Shown one piece after another: positions 43,916 through 50,711 of a stretch of DNA of 64,000 bases. This DNA is from JAYRZB01 sp041916675 (GTDB taxonomy: Bacteria; Pseudomonadota; Alphaproteobacteria; Rhizobiales; Devosiaceae): the NCBI GenBank assembly GCA_041916675.1, contig JAYRZB010000006.1, positions 62,001 to 126,000 of the forward strand, written 5' to 3'. Within the stretch, counting starts at the first letter, position 1; each line of letters starts with the position of its first letter. The translations under genes were made by a program, and so were the position numbers. The notes under the pieces were generated by a model. The model was given only the letters and a program-made list of their open reading frames with translations. It made no database searches and was not told the DNA's origin.

Positions 43916-44455
43916 ATGAATATTATTGAACAGCTCAACAAGGAGCAGGCCGAAGCCCTGCTCGCCAAGCGCGCCATCCCCGACTTCACCCATGGCGATA
44001 CCGTCAAGGTGTGGGTCAAGATTCGCGAAGGCGACAAGGAACGCCTGCAGGCCTATGAAGGTCTGGTCATCGCCCGTGGCGGTGCCGGCCTGATGGAAAG
44101 CTTCACCGTCCGCAAGATTTCCTATGGCGAAGGCGTGGAACGCGTGTTCCCGGTCCTCTCGCCCAATATCGACCGCATCGAAGTGCTCAAGCGCGGCAAG
44201 GTGCGTCGCGCCAAGCTCTACTACCTGCGCGATCGCCGCGGTAAGGCCGCGCGCATTTTTGAATCGACCAATTCGCGCACCAAGAAGATCCAGGACAGCG
44301 AACGGTCGGCGGCTCTGGAAGCCAAGAACGCCCGCGAGGCCGAAAAGGTCGCCGCCGCCGAGGCTCTGGCTGCTGAACTGGCCGCCAAGGATGCGGCCGC
44401 TGCGGCCGAAGCTGCTGCTGCAGAAGCCGCTGCTGCCGAGACCAAGGCTGAATAA
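43916..44455 (+). CDS. rplS: 50S ribosomal protein L19
   Basis: This 179-residue protein has the L19 core in residues 1-115 (IIEQLNKEQAEALLAKRAIPDF, GDTVKVWVKIREGDKERLQAYEG, VLSPNIDRIEVLKRGKVRRAKLYYLRDRRGKAARI). It is followed by about 60 residues rich in Ala, Glu and Lys forming a likely long charged helix. Bacterial L19 is normally near 115-125 residues; alphaproteobacterial extensions are known, but this one is long. It is separated from trmD by the copper block and has its own leader and terminator. Confidence 0.97.
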   Translation: MNIIEQLNKEQAEALLAKRAIPDFTHGDTVKVWVKIREGDKERLQAYEGLVIARGGAGLMESFTVRKISYGEGVERVFPVLSPNIDRIEVLKRGKVRRAKLYYLRDRRGKAARIFESTNSRTKKIQDSERSAALEAKNAREAEKVAAAEALAAELAAKDAAAAAEAAAAEAAAAETKAE

Positions 44456-44488
44456 GGGTCCGCACACCCTTAAGGTCGCATACTGTTC

Positions 44489-44517
44489 AACCCGGTCCAT
44501 CAGGACCGGGTTTTTTC
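44489..44517 (+). terminator. Intrinsic terminator of rplS
   Basis: AACCCGGTCC and GGACCGGGTT pair around a 4-nt loop, followed by TTTT and then C. A textbook terminator 33 bp after the stop. Confidence 0.93.
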
Positions 44518-44774
44518 TTGCCGTGGCCCGTCCGGCTTGTAGTCCTGCTATGGCGAAATAGCCCGGTGCGCCGGCGCATTTATGGCCGCGCAACCCGGCC
44601 ATGCGCCAAAATCTCTTGTTTTGGTCATGGGTCTGGGCTATGGCGGGCGCGAAAAGCGCCAAACCCGTTTGTGCGTGGCGCAACCTTATACCCCTTGCAC
44701 CGTCCATCAGAGCCGGCGTTCGCAGCAGCGAGCCATGGAACCTGTGGGCCGTGCTCCAACTCTGGCGGTTCTCA
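44518..44774. other. Gap between rplS terminator and typA
   Basis: No gene is recognised here. A small GGCGC-GAAAA-GCGCC hairpin (44646-44660) and a TTATAC that could be a -10 box (about 44687-44692) are the only features noted. The typA frame is open through part of it, but that stretch has no family-like sequence. Confidence 0.5.
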
Positions 44775-46589
44775 ATGCGTTTGCGCAACATCGCGATCAT
44801 TGCCCACGTTGACCACGGCAAGACCACGCTGATCGACGTTCTTCTCAAACAGTCCGGCTCGTTCCGCGACAACCAGCGCGTCGAAGAGCGCGCCATGGAC
44901 AGCAACGATCTCGAGCGCGAGCGCGGCATCACCATCCTGGCCAAGGTGACCTCGCTGGTCTGGAAGGATACCCGTATCAATATCGTGGATACGCCCGGCC
45001 ACGCCGATTTCGGCGGCGAGGTGGAGCGCATCCTTTCCATGGTCGATGGCGTGGTGATCCTGGTCGATGCCGCAGAGGGCCCGATGCCGCAGACCAAGTT
45101 CGTGCTCGGCAAGGCGCTGGCCCAGGGCCTGCGCCCCATCGTTGCCATCAACAAGATCGACCGGCCCGATGAGCGGCACATGGAAGTGCTCGAAGAGATC
45201 TTTGACCTTTTCATCGCGCTTGATGCCACCCCGGCCCAGCTCGATTTCCCCGTGCTCTACGGTTCGGCCAAGCAGGGCTGGATGGCCGCTGACCCGGCCG
45301 GCCCCAAGACCGATCTCGGGCCGCTGCTCGACAAGGTGGTTGACTATGTCGAGCCGCCCAAGGTCGAAGATGGTCCGTTCCGCATGCTGGTGACCACCAT
45401 CGAGCGTAATCCCTTCCTCGGGCGCATCCTGACCGGCCGCATCTTTTCGGGTTCGGTCAAGGCGGGCGATGCCATCCACTCGCTCGGCCGCGACGGCAAG
45501 GAAGTCGAAAAGGGCCGCGTCTCCAAGGTTCTGGCCTTCCGCGGCCTTGAGCGCACTCCGGTCGACAGCGCCGAGGCCGGCGATATCGTCGCCATTGCCG
45601 GGCTCGAAACCTCAACGGTTGCCGACACCCTGACCGTGCCGTCCAACAATGAACCGCTGCCCTCGCTGCCGATTGATCCGCCGACGCTGTCGGTCACCTT
45701 CCGCATCAACGATGGCCCGCTGGCCGGGCGCGAAGGCGACAAAGTTCAGTCGCGCGTTATCCGCGAGCGCCTGCTGCGCGAAGCCGAAGGCAATGTGGCG
45801 ATCCGGGTGACCCAGGGCGAGGATAACGATTCCTTCGATGTGGCGGGGCGCGGTGAACTCCAGCTCGCCGTTCTGATCGAAAACATGCGCCGTGAGGGTT
45901 TCGAGCTCACCATCGGCCGTCCGCGCGTGGTGATGAAGGAAGAAAATGGCGAAAAGCTCGAGCCGGTCGAGGAAGTCATCATCGACGTCGATGACGAGCA
46001 TACCGGCACCGTGGTGCAGAAGCTGACCGAGCGTAAGGGCGACCTGATCGAGATGCGCCCATCCGGGGTTGGGCGCACCCGTCTGCGCTTTTATGTGCCC
46101 ACCCGTTCGCTCATCGGGTATCAGCCCGAACTGCTCTCCGACACCCGCGGCACGGCGATCTTTAACCGCCTGTTCCATGAATATCAGCCCTATAAGGGCA
46201 ACCTGCCGGGCCGCCGCACCGGGGTCTTGATCTCGAACGGCACCGGTCAGTCGGTCGCCTATGCGCTCTGGAATCTCGAAGAGCGCGGCCCGATCATGAT
46301 CGATGCCGGTGTCGACATCTATGAAGGCATGATCATTGGCGAGCATACCCGCGAGAACGACCTGGAAGTCAACGCGCTCAAGGGCAAGCAGCTCACCAAT
46401 ATCCGCACCACCTCCAAAGATGAGGCGGTGCGCCTGACCACGCCGAAAAAGCTCACGCTTGAGCAGTCGCTGGGCTATATCGCCGAAGACGAATATGTCG
46501 AGGTCACGCCCAAGTCGATCCGCCTGCGCAAGATCTGGCTTGATCCCAATGATCGCAAGAAGGCAATGCGAGCCAAGGCGGCCAGCTAA
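44775..46589 (+). CDS. typA: Ribosome-associated GTPase TypA/BipA
   Basis: This 604-residue translational GTPase works in ribosome assembly and stress adaptation. Motifs are IIAHVDHGKTTLIDVLL (G1), RGITILAK (G2), DTPGHADFGGEVER (G3) and INKIDRPDER (G4). The domain order and the C-terminal basic IRLRKIWLDPNDRKK are typical. The length equals the family norm when started at the ATG at 44775; a longer open frame upstream is ignored. A terminator follows immediately. Confidence 0.96.
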   Translation: MRLRNIAIIAHVDHGKTTLIDVLLKQSGSFRDNQRVEERAMDSNDLERERGITILAKVTSLVWKDTRINIVDTPGHADFGGEVERILSMVDGVVILVDAAEGPMPQTKFVLGKALAQGLRPIVAINKIDRPDERHMEVLEEIFDLFIALDATPAQLDFPVLYGSAKQGWMAADPAGPKTDLGPLLDKVVDYVEPPKVEDGPFRMLVTTIERNPFLGRILTGRIFSGSVKAGDAIHSLGRDGKEVEKGRVSKVLAFRGLERTPVDSAEAGDIVAIAGLETSTVADTLTVPSNNEPLPSLPIDPPTLSVTFRINDGPLAGREGDKVQSRVIRERLLREAEGNVAIRVTQGEDNDSFDVAGRGELQLAVLIENMRREGFELTIGRPRVVMKEENGEKLEPVEEVIIDVDDEHTGTVVQKLTERKGDLIEMRPSGVGRTRLRFYVPTRSLIGYQPELLSDTRGTAIFNRLFHEYQPYKGNLPGRRTGVLISNGTGQSVAYALWNLEERGPIMIDAGVDIYEGMIIGEHTRENDLEVNALKGKQLTNIRTTSKDEAVRLTTPKKLTLEQSLGYIAEDEYVEVTPKSIRLRKIWLDPNDRKKAMRAKAAS

Positions 46590-46603
46590 AGGTTAACGGG
46601 CAG

Positions 46604-46630
46604 GGGGCGCATCACGGCGCCCCTTTTCTT
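46604..46630 (+). terminator. Intrinsic terminator of typA
   Basis: GGGGCGC and GCGCCCC pair around a 6-nt loop and are followed by TTTTCTT, 14 bp after the typA stop. It closes the typA transcript, so anything downstream needs its own promoter. Confidence 0.85.
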
Positions 46631-46636
46631 TTGGCG

Positions 46637-46671
46637 TTGCAAAATGCAAGCCCGATTGCAGTTTGCAAGCC
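46637..46671 (+). promoter_or_regulatory. Tandem palindromes TTGCA-N3-TGCAA (candidate enhancer sites)
   Basis: Two copies of TTGCA-N3-TGCAAGCC occur with exact 19-bp spacing (46637 and 46656). Each holds a perfect 5-3-5 inverted repeat. They lie 80-115 bp upstream of the start predicted from the -24/-12 element, where enhancer-binding activators of sigma-54 normally sit. They do not fit the NtrC pattern seen at glnK. The binding protein is unknown. Confidence 0.55.
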
Positions 46672-46724
46672 GGTGCGGGAACGGGGCGTTGGCCAGCGCC
46701 GGTAATCCGGGCCTTTGGCAAACC

Positions 46725-46740
46725 TGGCACGCGGCGTGCA
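46725..46740 (+). promoter_or_regulatory. Sigma-54 (-24/-12) promoter
   Basis: TGGCACG-N4-GTGCA matches TGGCACG-N4-TTGCW at every fixed position but one, with GG and GC exactly 10 bp apart (GG 46726-46727, GC 46738-46739). The heptamer TGGCACG is identical to the glnK promoter. Predicted +1 is 46751, the first base of a stem-loop. Confidence 0.65.
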
Positions 46741-46750
46741 ACACATGTCC

Positions 46751-46832
46751 CATCGGGAAAATGTTGTGCGTACCCGATGTCAGTCATTAAGACCCGCCGC
46801 GGATGACCTCGGGCGGGTCTTTCTGCTTTTTC
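46751..46832 (+). ncRNA. Candidate sigma-54-dependent small RNA
   Basis: From the predicted +1 the RNA would begin with a 7-pair stem, CATCGGG (46751-46757)/CCCGATG (46773-46779) with a 15-nt loop. An 11-nt unpaired stretch follows, then an intrinsic terminator GACCCGCC (46791-46798)/GGCGGGTC (46812-46819) and TTTCTGCTTTTT. No open frame with a ribosome site is present. Total length about 82 nt. Alternatively it could be an attenuated leader of the yggT gene 75 bp downstream. Precedents for sigma-54-driven small RNAs are NrsZ and CrcZ of Pseudomonas. Confidence 0.55.
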
Positions 46833-46906
46833 ACCAGCGTTGGCGGCTCCCGCTTGCCGCTGGGCCGATGACGCACTAGATAAGACCATCGCTCCGGGAG
46901 ACTTTG

Positions 46907-47197
46907 ATGCGCGCCATCCTCGAAATCATTCTGCTGATCCTTGACCTTTATTGGTGGATTGTCCTGGCCATGATCATCATGAGCTGGCTGATCTCGTTCA
47001 ACGTCATCAATACCCGCAATCAGTTCGTCGAAATGGTCTGGCGCGTGCTCAACCAGCTGACCGAGCCGGTGCTGCGCCCCATCCGCCGCATCCTGCCCAA
47101 TTTCTCCGGGCTCGACCTGTCGCCGCTGGTGCTGTTCCTGATCATCTTCTTTATCCAGCGCGTCATCGTGCTCTACATCTACCCCAACGTTTTCTAA
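46907..47197 (+). CDS. YggT family membrane protein
   Basis: This 96-residue protein has two hydrophobic segments. The conserved YggT pattern is YWWIVLAMIIMSWL, then NQLTEPVLRPIRRILPNFSGLDLSPLVLF and LIIFFIQRV. The family is linked to osmotic shock tolerance in E. coli and to cell shape or plastid envelope roles elsewhere; no defined biochemistry. A CCGGGAGA ribosome site precedes the ATG. It is followed 6 bp later by the DUF167 gene, a very common pair. Confidence 0.92.
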   Translation: MRAILEIILLILDLYWWIVLAMIIMSWLISFNVINTRNQFVEMVWRVLNQLTEPVLRPIRRILPNFSGLDLSPLVLFLIIFFIQRVIVLYIYPNVF

Positions 47198-47203
47198 GGG
47201 CCG

Positions 47204-47536
47204 ATGCGTCCGCCAGTTTCCGAGCCCTTCCGCGTCACTGCGGAGGGGCTTTTGCTTTTCATCCGGGTTACCCCCAATGCCGGGGCCGACCGTATCGAGG
47301 GCATTGAAAGCCGCGATGACGGTACCAGCGTCCTGCGCCTGCGGGTCAGGGCGGTGCCGGATAAGGGCAAGGCCAATGCCGCCGCCATTGCGCTGTTGAG
47401 CAAGGCGCTTGGCCTGCCACGCAGCCAGTTGCAGCTGGTTTCGGGCGATACGGCCCGGTTCAAGTCAGTGCTGGTCAGGGGTGATGGGCTGGCCCTCGCG
47501 ACGGGCCTTTCTACCCTCACCCGGGCGGCACCCTGA
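47204..47536 (+). CDS. DUF167/YggU family protein
   Basis: This 110-residue protein has the DUF167 core: LLFIRVTPNAGADRIEG, LRLRVRAVPDKGKANAAAIALLSKALGLPRSQLQLVSGD and SVLVRGDG. The structure of family members is known (YggU) but the function is not. It starts 6 bp after yggT, so the two are an operon. Confidence 0.92.
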   Translation: MRPPVSEPFRVTAEGLLLFIRVTPNAGADRIEGIESRDDGTSVLRLRVRAVPDKGKANAAAIALLSKALGLPRSQLQLVSGDTARFKSVLVRGDGLALATGLSTLTRAAP

Positions 47537-47606
47537 ACCCTGCGACAAACCCGCGCATTTCCCATTGCCTAGAGGGGTTTGATTCGGCACTCTCAATTCC
47601 GGAGGG

Positions 47607-47644
47607 CTCCGGGGAGGCGACTCAAATTCTGCTCATCCCCGGAG
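47607..47644 (+). other. Stem-loop in hppA leader
   Basis: CTCCGGGGA and TCCCCGGAG form a perfect 9-pair stem with a 20-nt loop, ending 31 bp before the hppA start. It has no T-run. It could be a leader element or the end of the yggT-DUF167 transcript. Confidence 0.4.
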
Positions 47645-47675
47645 TTCAGAGGAAAAGAACGTCTTAGGGGGAATC

Positions 47676-49820
47676 GTGTCTTTATTGCTTTGGCTCATCG
47701 TCGCCTGCGGCCTGCTGGCCGTTGTCTATGGCGTCGTCACCACCCGCAGCCTGATGGCCGCCGATGCCGGCTCGGCCCGGATGCAGGAAATTTCAGCGGC
47801 GGTCCGCGAGGGGGCGTCCGCATATCTGAAACGCCAATACACCACCATTGCCATTGTCGGCGCGGTGATTCTGGTTCTGGCCTGGTGGCTCCTGGGCATT
47901 TATGCCGCCATCGGCTTCCTGATCGGGGCCGTGCTCTCGGGCGCTGCCGGGTTCATCGGCATGAACGTGTCAGTGCGCGCCAATGTGCGTGTCGCCCAGG
48001 CCGCGACAAGTTCGCTGGCCAAGGGGCTGGACTTGGCCTTCAAGTCGGGTGCCGTTACCGGCATGCTGGTGGCCGGGCTCGGGCTTTTGGGCGTAACGCT
48101 CTATTTCATCGTTCTCACTATCGGGCTCAATTTTGCCCCCACTGATCGCACCGTGATCGACGGGCTGGTGGCGCTGTCGTTTGGTGCTTCGCTGATCTCG
48201 ATCTTTGCCCGTCTTGGCGGCGGCATCTTCACCAAAGGTGCAGACGTCGGCGGCGACATGGTGGGCAAGGTCGAAGCCGGCATTCCCGAAGATGATCCGC
48301 GCAACCCGGCCACCATCGCCGACAACGTTGGCGACAATGTCGGTGACTGCGCCGGCATGGCCGCCGACCTGTTTGAAACCTATGTGGTGACGGCGGTTGC
48401 CACCATGGTGCTGGCTGCCATCGTCCTGCCCGATGCCTTTAAGCTCGCCGGCATGGTCCTGCCGCTGGCCATCGGGGGGGCATGCGTTCTGACCTCGATC
48501 ATCGGCACCTATTTCGTCAAGCTCGGCGCCTCCAACAACATCATGGGCGCGCTTTACAAGGGCATCATTGCTACCGGCGTGCTCTCGCTGGTGGCGCTCT
48601 TGCCGGTGCTGTTGCTGGTCTTTAACGACCTCAATGTCTCGATTGCCGCCAACGACAAGGTCTTCACTCCGTGGAGCCTGTTCTGGTGTGGCGTGGTGGG
48701 TCTGGTCATCACCGGGCTGATCATCGTGATCACCGAATATTACACCGGCACCAACCGGCGTCCGGTGAACTCGATTGCCGAAGCCTCGGTCACCGGCCAT
48801 GGCACCAACGTCATCCAGGGCCTTGCCGTCTCGCTTGAATCGACCGCATTGCCGGCCATCGTCATCGTTGCCGGCATCATCGTCACCTATAACCTTGCCG
48901 GGCTCTTCGGCATTGCCTTTGCCGTGACCACCATGCTGGCGCTGGCCGGTATCGTTGTCGCTCTCGATGCCTTTGGTCCGGTTACCGACAATGCCGGCGG
49001 TATCGCCGAAATGGCCGGCCTGCCCAAGGAAGTGCGCCACAATACCGACGCGCTCGATGCGGTGGGCAACACCACCAAGGCCGTCACCAAGGGTTATGCC
49101 ATTGGTTCGGCGGGCCTGGGTGCCCTGGTGCTGTTTGCAGCCTATACCCAGGATCTGACCTACTTCACCGCCCAGGCCGCGCCCGGCTCGTTCTTTGCCG
49201 GGCTCGGGGCGCTCACCTTCTCGCTGGCCGATCCTTATGTGGTGGTCGGGCTGCTGTTTGGCGGGCTCTTGCCGTTCCTGTTCGGCGGCATGTCGATGAC
49301 CGCCGTCGGGCGCGCTGCCCAGTCTGTGGTGGTCGAAGTCCGCCGGCAGTTCAAGGCCGATGCGGGGATCATGGCCGGCACGTCCAAGCCCGATTATGCC
49401 CGGGCCGTCGACATGCTGACCAAGGCCGCGATCAAGGAAATGATCGTGCCCTCGCTGTTGCCGGTGCTCTCGCCGATCCTGGTTTTCTTCGTGATCAACT
49501 GGATCGCCGGGCCTGCCGCCGGGTTCTCGGCGCTCGGAGCCATGCTCATGGGCGTGATCGTGACGGGGCTGTTCGTCGCTATTTCCATGACCGCCGGTGG
49601 CGGGGCCTGGGACAATGCCAAGAAGAGCTTTGAAGATGGGTTCACCGACAGCCACGGGGTCAAGCACCTCAAGGGGTCCGACGCCCACAAGGCTTCGGTC
49701 ACCGGCGACACCGTCGGCGATCCCTACAAGGACACTGCCGGTCCGGCGGTGAACCCGATGATCAAGATCACCAATATCGTGGCCCTGCTGCTGCTGGCGG
49801 TTCTGGCACATATGGCCTGA
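47676..49820 (+). CDS. hppA: Membrane proton-pumping pyrophosphatase
   Basis: This 714-residue integral membrane enzyme couples PPi hydrolysis to proton export across the membrane, with about 16 helices. The substrate site is DVGGDMVGKVEAGIPEDDPR followed by the DNVGDNVGDCAGMAADLFE metal-binding loop. At the position that sets potassium dependence it reads GNTTKA with Lys468, the potassium-independent H+-pump subtype (GNTTAA marks the potassium-dependent one). A GTG start follows TTAGGGGG. Soluble Ppa is encoded 2.4 kb downstream on the other strand. Confidence 0.96.
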   Translation: MSLLLWLIVACGLLAVVYGVVTTRSLMAADAGSARMQEISAAVREGASAYLKRQYTTIAIVGAVILVLAWWLLGIYAAIGFLIGAVLSGAAGFIGMNVSVRANVRVAQAATSSLAKGLDLAFKSGAVTGMLVAGLGLLGVTLYFIVLTIGLNFAPTDRTVIDGLVALSFGASLISIFARLGGGIFTKGADVGGDMVGKVEAGIPEDDPRNPATIADNVGDNVGDCAGMAADLFETYVVTAVATMVLAAIVLPDAFKLAGMVLPLAIGGACVLTSIIGTYFVKLGASNNIMGALYKGIIATGVLSLVALLPVLLLVFNDLNVSIAANDKVFTPWSLFWCGVVGLVITGLIIVITEYYTGTNRRPVNSIAEASVTGHGTNVIQGLAVSLESTALPAIVIVAGIIVTYNLAGLFGIAFAVTTMLALAGIVVALDAFGPVTDNAGGIAEMAGLPKEVRHNTDALDAVGNTTKAVTKGYAIGSAGLGALVLFAAYTQDLTYFTAQAAPGSFFAGLGALTFSLADPYVVVGLLFGGLLPFLFGGMSMTAVGRAAQSVVVEVRRQFKADAGIMAGTSKPDYARAVDMLTKAAIKEMIVPSLLPVLSPILVFFVINWIAGPAAGFSALGAMLMGVIVTGLFVAISMTAGGGAWDNAKKSFEDGFTDSHGVKHLKGSDAHKASVTGDTVGDPYKDTAGPAVNPMIKITNIVALLLLAVLAHMA

Positions 49821-49843
49821 TCGCAGTATCCCTGAATACCAGA

Positions 49844-49869
49844 GGCCGGGAGCGATCCCGGCCTTTTTG
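49844..49869 (+). terminator. Intrinsic terminator of hppA
   Basis: GGCCGGGA and TCCCGGCC pair around a GCGA tetraloop and are followed by TTTTTGT, 23 bp past the stop. Confidence 0.93.
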
Positions 49870-49940
49870 TTTGATCAGGATCATGGTTCGGCCCACCGGC
49901 TGGTATAGGGTCGTGTCGTGTTCGGGTCTGGGGGCCGGGT

Positions 49941-50513
49941 ATGCGCATTTTCATTCTTCTCGCTCATCCGCGTGCAAAGAGTTTTTGCGGCGGGCTTGCC
50001 GATGCCTATGAGGCCGCGGCCCGGACGGCCGGGCACGAGGTGCGGCGGCAGAACCTTAGTGATCTCGCCTTTGACCCCAATCTGGCCGATACCGATCTGG
50101 CGCAAGCGCTCGAACCGGATCTGGCCGCCGCGCAGGACAGCATCGCCTGGTGCCAGCACTGGGTGATCGTTTATCCGGTCTGGTGGGGCGCAGTGCCGGG
50201 GCTGTTCAAGGGCTATCTCGACCGCGTGCTGGCGCCAGGCTTTGCCTATCGCCCGCATGAAAATGATCCGTTCTGGGACAAGCTGCTCCCCGGCCGCTCG
50301 GCCCATGTCATCACCACCTCGGACGCGCCCGCGCTCTGGCTGCGGTTCAAATACTGGAACAGCGACATCAACATGATGCGGGCCGCGGTGCTCAATTACT
50401 GCGGCATCGCGCCGGTGCAGCTGACGCGGGTGGATCGGGTCAAATTTCTCAGCGCCGACCAGCGCGATGCGGCGCTCCGGCGGGTTGCCACCTTGGTGCC
50501 GACCCGGACCTGA
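49941..50513 (+). CDS. NAD(P)H:quinone oxidoreductase, flavodoxin-like fold
   Basis: This 190-residue cytosolic flavoprotein resembles the NQO1/MdaB/KefF group that reduces quinones by two electrons. Landmarks are the FMN/FAD loop ILLAHPRAKSFCGGLADAY, the flavin-contact VIVYPVWWGAVPGLFKGYLDRVLAPGFAY and LLPGRSAHVITTSDAP. The substrate is unknown. It ends 198 bp before the efflux pump gene; a promoter-like TTGACG/TATACT pair lies between, so the two are probably separate. Confidence 0.9.
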   Translation: MRIFILLAHPRAKSFCGGLADAYEAAARTAGHEVRRQNLSDLAFDPNLADTDLAQALEPDLAAAQDSIAWCQHWVIVYPVWWGAVPGLFKGYLDRVLAPGFAYRPHENDPFWDKLLPGRSAHVITTSDAPALWLRFKYWNSDINMMRAAVLNYCGIAPVQLTRVDRVKFLSADQRDAALRRVATLVPTRT

Positions 50514-50539
50514 GGGATCACGTCCGAGAAAAATCCGGC

Positions 50540-50566
50540 TTGACGGCCGTTCCAATACTTTATACT
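50540..50566 (+). promoter_or_regulatory. Putative promoter of the DHA2 efflux gene
   Basis: TTGACG (50540-50545) and TATACT (50561-50566) are 15 bp apart, slightly short, but both hexamers are good. The predicted leader is about 140 nt and contains the competing stems listed next. Confidence 0.4.
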
Positions 50567-50599
50567 TCACTTAACTAACAAGCAGGACATCGATCCTTT

Positions 50600-50639
50600 C
50601 TGGCGGCAGCCCGGCTGCCGGCGGCATTTTTGCCGCCGG
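50600..50639 (+). promoter_or_regulatory. Leader with mutually exclusive hairpins
   Basis: Hairpin A is CGGCAGC-CCG-GCTGCCG (50604-50620). Hairpin B is CCGGCGGCA-TTTT-TGCCGCCGG (50618-50639). They share three bases and cannot form fully together. A third option pairs CTGGCGGCA (50600-50608) with the 3' arm of B (one G-T pair). It lies between the putative promoter and the efflux pump start, so it may act as a switch; no ligand is suggested. Confidence 0.4.
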
Positions 50640-50711
50640 GGCTGGCATTTGCTGGCTGGATGGGGCATGTCTCGCGCCCTTTTCAAAAATTGTTCCGCAA
50701 GGCTGGCTCCG

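Noticed and set aside
44601..44774. N-terminal extension of typA by 58 codons
   Set aside because: The extension has no family similarity and the ATG at 44775 gives the exact usual TypA start and length.
47970..49811. 613-codon minus-strand frame opposite hppA
   Set aside because: Antisense shadow of a highly conserved membrane protein gene.
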